This document shows positions 34,490-39,885 of a stretch of DNA of 39,885 bases, piece after piece. The position numbers and the translations under genes were made by a program. The notes below the pieces were generated by a model. The model saw nothing but the letters and a program-made list of their open reading frames with translations. It did no database searches and was not told the origin of the DNA. Source of the DNA: Xanthoparmelia taractica (taxonomy: Eukaryota > Ascomycota > Lecanoromycetes > Lecanorales > Parmeliaceae); assembly GCA_033085395.1 (NCBI GenBank), contig JANQBS010000324.1, positions 1-39,885 on the forward strand, read 5' to 3'. Each line of letters opens with the position of its first letter. The first letter of the stretch is position 1.

Positions 34490-35365
34490 GTCGCGAGTAT
34501 AGCGACGATTATTATCGCGATACGAGTCGTAAGAAGATAAGCGTTATTAAAGTATCTAATACGTAATATCTTAATAATTATAACTCAACGATTATATTTA
34601 TTCGGGATTATAAGAATTATATCGCTTTGATATCTCGTATCAATTTTCGAACGAATAAAGAAAAGACTTATTAATCTTCTATTCTCTTAATCGATACTAA
34701 GAAGTAAATCTAGAAAAATATATAAAATACTATATTACGTGATATCGGAGAATTTATTTAAAAGAAGTATAAGAAATAGTATTTAAATTAAGTTTATAAT
34801 CTAGTTATTAAGTTTTATAATATAAGTTATTAATTAATTAAAGTAATTATAAGAGACTCGCCATCGATTATAAGCTTTAATAATTATCTTATTAGGCTAT
34901 AATCGCAGCGAGATTATTATATAATTAATGCGAAACGTATAGAAACTCTATAAAATAAAATAATAGAGAAAATTTCTCTAAAAGTAATAAAGAAGGCGAC
35001 TTAATCTATTATTTATATTATATTATTATAATAATATTAAGATATAAAGTAAAGATTACGAAGAATAAAAGAGTTATTTATTTTAAATAAGACTCGCTTT
35101 AGCGATAAGATAAGTAATTAGAAGATTAGTAATTAATAATATATAAAGTCTAAGAAATAATATATTAAGAATTAAAAGAATTAAAAGAAGAGCTCGTTCT
35201 CTTCGACGTTATAAGGTCTATAATCTACGCGAATTAAATTCGAAGAAGATAACTCTAATATTAAGTATAGAAAGTCTCTTTTTAAGATTTAATGCTATAA
35301 TTATAAGTAGATAAGATATTATAAGAGTTTATTTAAATACTTAAATTATATTATAAGTAATAAGA
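34490..35365 (+). pseudogene. Gypsy element E gag with zinc-knuckle remnant
   Basis: On the + strand the translation shows TIIFIRDYKNYIALISRINF, NTILRDIGEFI, VYNLVIKFYNISY and IRDSPSIISFNNYLIRL, a capsid-like helical series. At about 35293-35330 it reads CYNYK-IRYYKS with a TAG between. This is the C-x2-C-x4-H-x4-C zinc knuckle with the second Cys and the His now Tyr, and the last Cys lost, as RIP predicts. Gag would package the RNA and form the particle. The RT of the same element follows on the + strand. Confidence 0.7.
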
Positions 35366-36928
35366 TACGTAATTAAGATCTTAATAAGAAAAAAGATAAA
35401 ATCTAATACTCGTCGTTATAAAATTAAATATATTATTTATTAAGCGGCGATCTCGCTCTTTACTATTAAGAAACGAAATTACTATATCGAGTAATAAGTG
35501 TGATATTACTACTTTAATAAACACTAATAATAAGAAAATCTTTATATCGTAGTCTTTTATTAAAGAGACGCAAGTTTTTAAGTCTAAGTATATATTAATT
35601 ATAATACGTGTTATTATTAATTATGAAATATTCTTATATAAGATATATAATTTAATATTTAATCTCGTAGATAGTTAAGAAAAAAAATAAGAGTAAATCT
35701 TAAAGACGTATATCGTGAATATGCGAGAATACGACCTTATTTTTAATTTCCCTTAAATCTATAATATTAATCTTGATATTTATTAACGCGAGTAATTTTA
35801 AATCTATCGCGACTTTCTCGTAAATAATAATAATTAAGAGAATATCGTAATAATAGATATCGAATAGTTTACGTTATTAATTAATGTAGTAATTACGTAT
35901 AATCTAGAATAAGCGTATATCGCACTTTTATATTAGATCTTATTTAAAAGCAGTGAGAATAGCTACGATAAAGTTATGCGATATGACGTTACGTAGCTAA
36001 ACGATCTTGATGTATCTAATTAGCTGAAGTGCGTATTAGAAGTCTTCTTAGAAGAGTTATCTAATGATCTTAACACGTATAATTAAATTAAGTATTCTAT
36101 AGATCTATTATCTAATAAATTATTTAAGAGCGATTCGATTTATAATATATTATATAATAAGCTTATAGCGATTAGAGATTATTTAAATAATGCGCTTAAG
36201 AAGAAATAAATTCGACTCTTAAATAGTTAGATTAACTCGTCGATATTATTTATTAAGAAAGTAAATAGCTCGCTACGACTTTATATCGACTATCGAGAAC
36301 TTAATAAGATAATTATTAAAAATAATTACTCGTTATCGCTATTTTTAGAAATCTTAAAAAAATTTATATATGCGAAGTACTTTATAAAGATTAATATTCG
36401 TAATGCGTATTATAAAATACGAGTGCGAAAGAAAAACGAGTGAAAAATCGTTTTTCGAACTCGCTATAGCTAGTTTAAATATTAAATAATATGTTTTAAT
36501 CTCGTAAATATTCTCGTAATCTTTTAAGTCTATATAAATAAAGTATTTAAATTATATATCGATATCTTCTACGTGATATATTTAAATAATATACTAATTT
36601 ATTTTAAGACGAAAGATCTATATTAAGAGTATATATATAAGATATTACGTGTATTATTAAAGTATCGACTCTATACGAAGTTATCGAAATATATTTTTAA
36701 TCGTAGCGAGATTATTTTTTGAAAATTTATAATAAATTAGCGTAATATTTAAATAAAGTTATTATATATTAAGATTATTATTAAGTAGCTCAAATTAGAG
36801 TCTATTAAGAATATATTAATCTTTTTAAGATTTATAGACTTTTATTAATAATTCGTGAGAGGTTTTTTATAGATAGCTACGCTTTTAATTAACTTAATTC
36901 GAGAAATAAAGAAAAACGAGATTAAGTT
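35366..36928 (+). pseudogene. Gypsy element E protease region and RT, truncated at a MITE
   Basis: RT on the + strand: the linker YSIDLLSNKL and YNKLIAIRDYLNNALKKK, then LRLYIDYRELNKIIIKNNYSL, then YFIKINIRNAYYKIRVRKKNE. The last equals the family's YFTKIDVRNAYxxIRIxEGDEW around the first catalytic Asp. The YLDD block and thumb region follow. The reading ends with NLI-x-x-K-KNEIKF, the segment that normally precedes the RNase H domain, directly at MITE copy 9. The following RNase H and integrase are absent. Protease is expected at about 35500-35900 but its active site is not readable. Confidence 0.8.
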
Positions 36929-37204
36929 TACGGGTCGGAAAGGTGTGGTATATTTGATGATATGGGACCAGTTTTTCGAATACCATACCGAAAGTTATGA
37001 AATATCCCATACTTCCATTGGGTTTTTAATAAATATATTACGTAATATTTTTGTATATTCTAAAAATACGTAAAAAGCTTAAGCGAACGCTTATGTAATT
37101 ATAAAATTCTATAAATAGATTAAAAAGATATAATTTTTTAAAAAAAGTTGAAAAAAAGTTAAAAACGACTATGTTCAACAGATACCACACCTTTCCGACT
37201 CGTA
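36929..37204 (+). mobile_element. MITE copy 9, complete, at a junction of two Gypsy fragments
   Basis: A 276-bp member. Left flank ATTAAGTT and right flank CTTAAGAA share only the core TTAAG, so there is no true 8-bp duplication. The left side is the end of the RT of Gypsy element E; the right side restarts near the beginning of an RT, from another element. The left end is intact and the right end reads CCTTTCCGACTCGTA (one C-to-T). Confidence 0.92.
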
Positions 37205-38000
37205 CTTAAGAAGTTACTTTATAAAGATTAAATTCGTTATTTAACTTTCTTCGCTAAAGTTCTTATTCTCTTTATTTTAAAAAGAATAATAAATTATATT
37301 TTTACGTAAATTATTAGAACTTAAATATAATAATAATAAAGAATTAATATTTATTACTTTTAATTATTAATATATTAAATCGCTTATACGACGTTAAGAT
37401 ATTTTTAAAATTAAATCTTAAGAATATTTATATAGAGTTCGTATTAAAAAGAATAATAAATAAAAAACTACGTTTAATACTCGCTATAATTATTTTATAT
37501 ATTTAATAATATTTTTCGATCTTATAAATATATTAGCTACGTTTTAAGTCTATATTAATAGAATTTTTATTAATCTTATAAATATTACGTATATAATATA
37601 TTTAAATAATATTTTAATCTATAGCGCGAGGTTAATAAAATATTAAAAATACGTTAAGTAGATACTTAAGCGATTACCTTAGTTTTAGCTATATATTAAT
37701 TTAAAGAAATATTAATTTTATACTAAATTAATTAAATTTCTAGAATTTATTATAATTATTAATAGTATAATTATAAACTAAGAACGCGTAATAACAATTT
37801 AAGAATAATTAACGTCGTAGAGCTATTAAGATATATAAGTCCTTTTAGTTTTTACAAATTTTTATTAACGCTTTATTCGTAAATACTTTATTATTATAAC
37901 GTTTTTTATTAACTTATTTAAGAATAATAAAATCGATAAGAAATTAAAATCGTTTAAGTAATTAGAAAACGCTAGATTAACTTTCAAGTAATTATATAAT
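37205..38000 (+). pseudogene. Gypsy element F RT fragment, truncated at both ends
   Basis: On the + strand the translation begins near the finger region (FFAKVLILFILKR, the equivalent of the family's SPAGAPILFVxKK). It passes through RT to residues equivalent to the IQEWPxPxSVKxxQxFLGFANFYRRFI block, here QQFKNN then INVVELLRYI in mixed frames, and to a connection region near 37980. It repeats RT domains already present in element E upstream of the MITE, so it is a second element and not a continuation. It is cut on the right by the TIR element at 38001. Confidence 0.7.
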
Positions 38001-38605
38001 TACGAGTCGGAAAGGTCTGGGATGATCTGGGATATAAAATGTCGATATCATATCATAATATGATATGATATTAAGACTATATTATTTGATTTTTATGGGA
38101 TAATCTAAGAGACGTGCTAATATTATAAAATAGTCTAGGAAATTTCTAATATATATAGGGGTATTTCATATTATATATAGAGATATAAGAAATATATTAT
38201 ATATAGAAGAAGTTACTCTATATAGAATTATGCGACCGTATTCTAATTATTATTCTAATTATTACTTCACTTTATTATCGTTATTATTATTACTTCACTT
38301 TATTATCACGTTATTAAGCTAAGCTTGTTATCGTATTTAATATTATATTATAAAAGATTTTCGCAATTATCTAGAGCTTAGCGAGTTATTTTTATTATTA
38401 TTAATATATTTAATTTATTTAATTATTAGAAGATTTACTAGCACGCTAATTATAATAGTAATCTATTATCTATTCTACGATAATAAATTCCCCTCTTCTT
38501 TCTTCGCATTATAAAAAGAATTTACGATTATTCTTTATAATTATATATTCTTAATTATTAAAATTACACGCTTCGTATAAATAATATAAAGATTAATATC
38601 TATAA
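38001..38605 (-). mobile_element. Partial copy of the 1.19-kb TIR element, inverted
   Basis: Starts TACGAGTCGGAAAGGTCTGG and matches the complement of 14891 down to about 14230. Shared features are GGGATAATCTAA, GACGTGCTAATAT, AATTTCTAATATAT, the ATTACTTCACTTTATTATC repeats, TTTACGATTATTCTT and ACACGCTTCGTATAAATAAT. Homology stops near 38605 and no opposite terminus is found before the window ends. Its copy is more heavily RIPed than the one at 13706-14891. Left flank is TATATAAT. Confidence 0.78.
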
Positions 38606-39885
38606 TAAAGGAAAGCTTTCGTCGACTTATAAATAATCTTCTTAGAATTTTAATTATAATTCTAATTATTATACGTCTTATTCGAACTAATAGATAGTTA
38701 TCTTATTTCGTAAACTACGAATAAGCTATATATTCTTAACTTATAAAGTAACTCTTTTTACGTGAAATACGTATAATTACGCGACTATATAAGAGTTAAT
38801 TATAATTACTTCTTAATAAGAAAGATAAGATCTATTATCTAATTTAGAGATAATTTTAATTTCTATTAATTCTTAAAGTGCGCTTAAAATAAAGAATTAA
38901 ATTCGAAAATCTCTTTATTTAATAAGTCTTAGAATCTTCTTTATTAATCGAGTAAACGCTTTTTATAATATAATTAAATTCGTTGATTTTATATATAATA
39001 AATCTCTTATAACGCGCGAGCTTAGAAATAATATTAATAAAAATAAAAATATTTACTCTATAAACTTACTATTAGCTTTTTATTTTTACGACTTTCTTAT
39101 CGATTTAAATCGAATCTTAAGTCTCTTTTAATTATATTAATTTCTTAATATTAAAAAATTTAAATAAAGATATAAAAATATTTTTAAATATTTTTATAGT
39201 ATTATCGATAGCTAAAAGAGAAGAGTTAGGCTTATATAAGTCTACGATATTATTCGTAATTACGAGCGTTATTCTTATCGAGAAACAAAGAGTAGAATTT
39301 TTTTTTTAAGAATATTAAAGTATTATTAACGTTAGAGAGCTATCTAGAAAAAAGAGCTTTAAAGATAATCGCTAGAATTATAATTAGAATAGAGGTTTAA
39401 ACTTAGATAATTATTAAAGTATTAATTATAGAGATTTAAACTTAAATAATTACTAGAATATTTATTAGAATAGAAATTTAAACTCGCGTAAAAAGAAATT
39501 TAATTAATATATTAATCTATTCTATATATTAATCTATATTAAATATACTCTAATTTAATCTCTTCTTAAATTTATATATTTATTTTATATTAAATATACT
39601 TTAATTTATTAAATTCTTTTATTAAATTCTTTTATTAGCGATTAATATTATTATATAGCTATATTAGAGAATTAGTCTCTCGCGCGCTTCGGTTTCTAAT
39701 CTTTATATTCTTATACTTATTAATCTCTATTTCTTTTATTAATCTTTATTAAAATTTAATTAATACGCTATAGCGAAGAAATATTTATTTTATATATTAA
39801 TTTATATTTTATATAGTCTTCGTATTAATTATTAATTTTAAGTAATTAAAGCTAGATTTAAAGCTAAGTATTATTAGAAGACGCG
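38606..39885. other. Unassigned RIPed sequence to the window end
   Basis: No recognisable gene. 38640-38960 is somewhat open on the - strand but matches no family I know. At 39391-39487 a period of about 40 bp repeats 2.4 times around the word TTTAAACTTA(G/A)ATAATTA. Near 39535-39640 ATTAAATATACT(C/T)TAATTTA and TTAAATTCTTTTA each occur twice. It could be the interior of a longer version of the TIR element or another decayed element. Confidence 0.35.

Overview
The window looks like a block of fungal repeat DNA (an AT-isochore or heterochromatic island) of a filamentous ascomycete (Pezizomycotina). It is very A+T-rich. CpA and TpG are almost absent while CpG persists, and TAA/TAG stops sit where retroelement proteins carry Gln or Trp. 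That is the signature of CpA-directed repeat-induced point mutation (RIP). I see no intact host gene, tRNA, rRNA or CRISPR array. Nearly everything recognisable is a mutated, nested transposable element. The species cannot be named from this sequence.

Layout. 1-96: right end of a small TIR element (MITE). 97-2644: unassigned RIPed sequence with two less-mutated islands. About 2.9-8.4 kb: a LINE on the + strand (endonuclease, reverse transcriptase, C-terminal Cys/His region). Its RT is split by a Tc1/mariner element (5151-7134, TA target duplication), which itself holds two MITEs. 8.95-9.6 kb: a Cys-rich ORF remnant. About 10.1-15.0 kb: chromodomain Gypsy on the - strand, split by a 1.19-kb TIR element (13706-14891). 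About 15.9-19.5 kb: a second Gypsy lineage on the - strand, ending at a MITE. 20.5-28.1 kb: a large inverted repeat (arms of about 2.1 kb) flanking a + strand Gypsy protease-RT fragment that contains a MITE and a 683-bp miniature LTR element. About 28.1-33.2 kb: another chromodomain Gypsy on the - strand with PPT and probable LTR. About 34.5-38.0 kb: two + strand Gypsy pieces joined at a MITE. 38.0-38.6 kb: a partial second copy of the 1.19-kb TIR element. The rest is unassigned.

The most interesting signal is a 274-287 bp MITE family (termini TACGGGTCGGAAAGGTGTGG and its complement) with eight copies here, clean 8-bp target duplications in three, and an uninserted paralogous site for one. 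The MITEs keep CpA and TpG while the elements around them have lost both. This fits being too short for RIP to act on. Two of the copies with mismatched flanks sit exactly at junctions between unrelated elements, which suggests they served as recombination points. The larger 1.19-kb element shares the terminal motif and the 8-bp duplication and may be a relative.

Domain calls rest on reading RIPed translations by eye against known family motifs; no database search was run.
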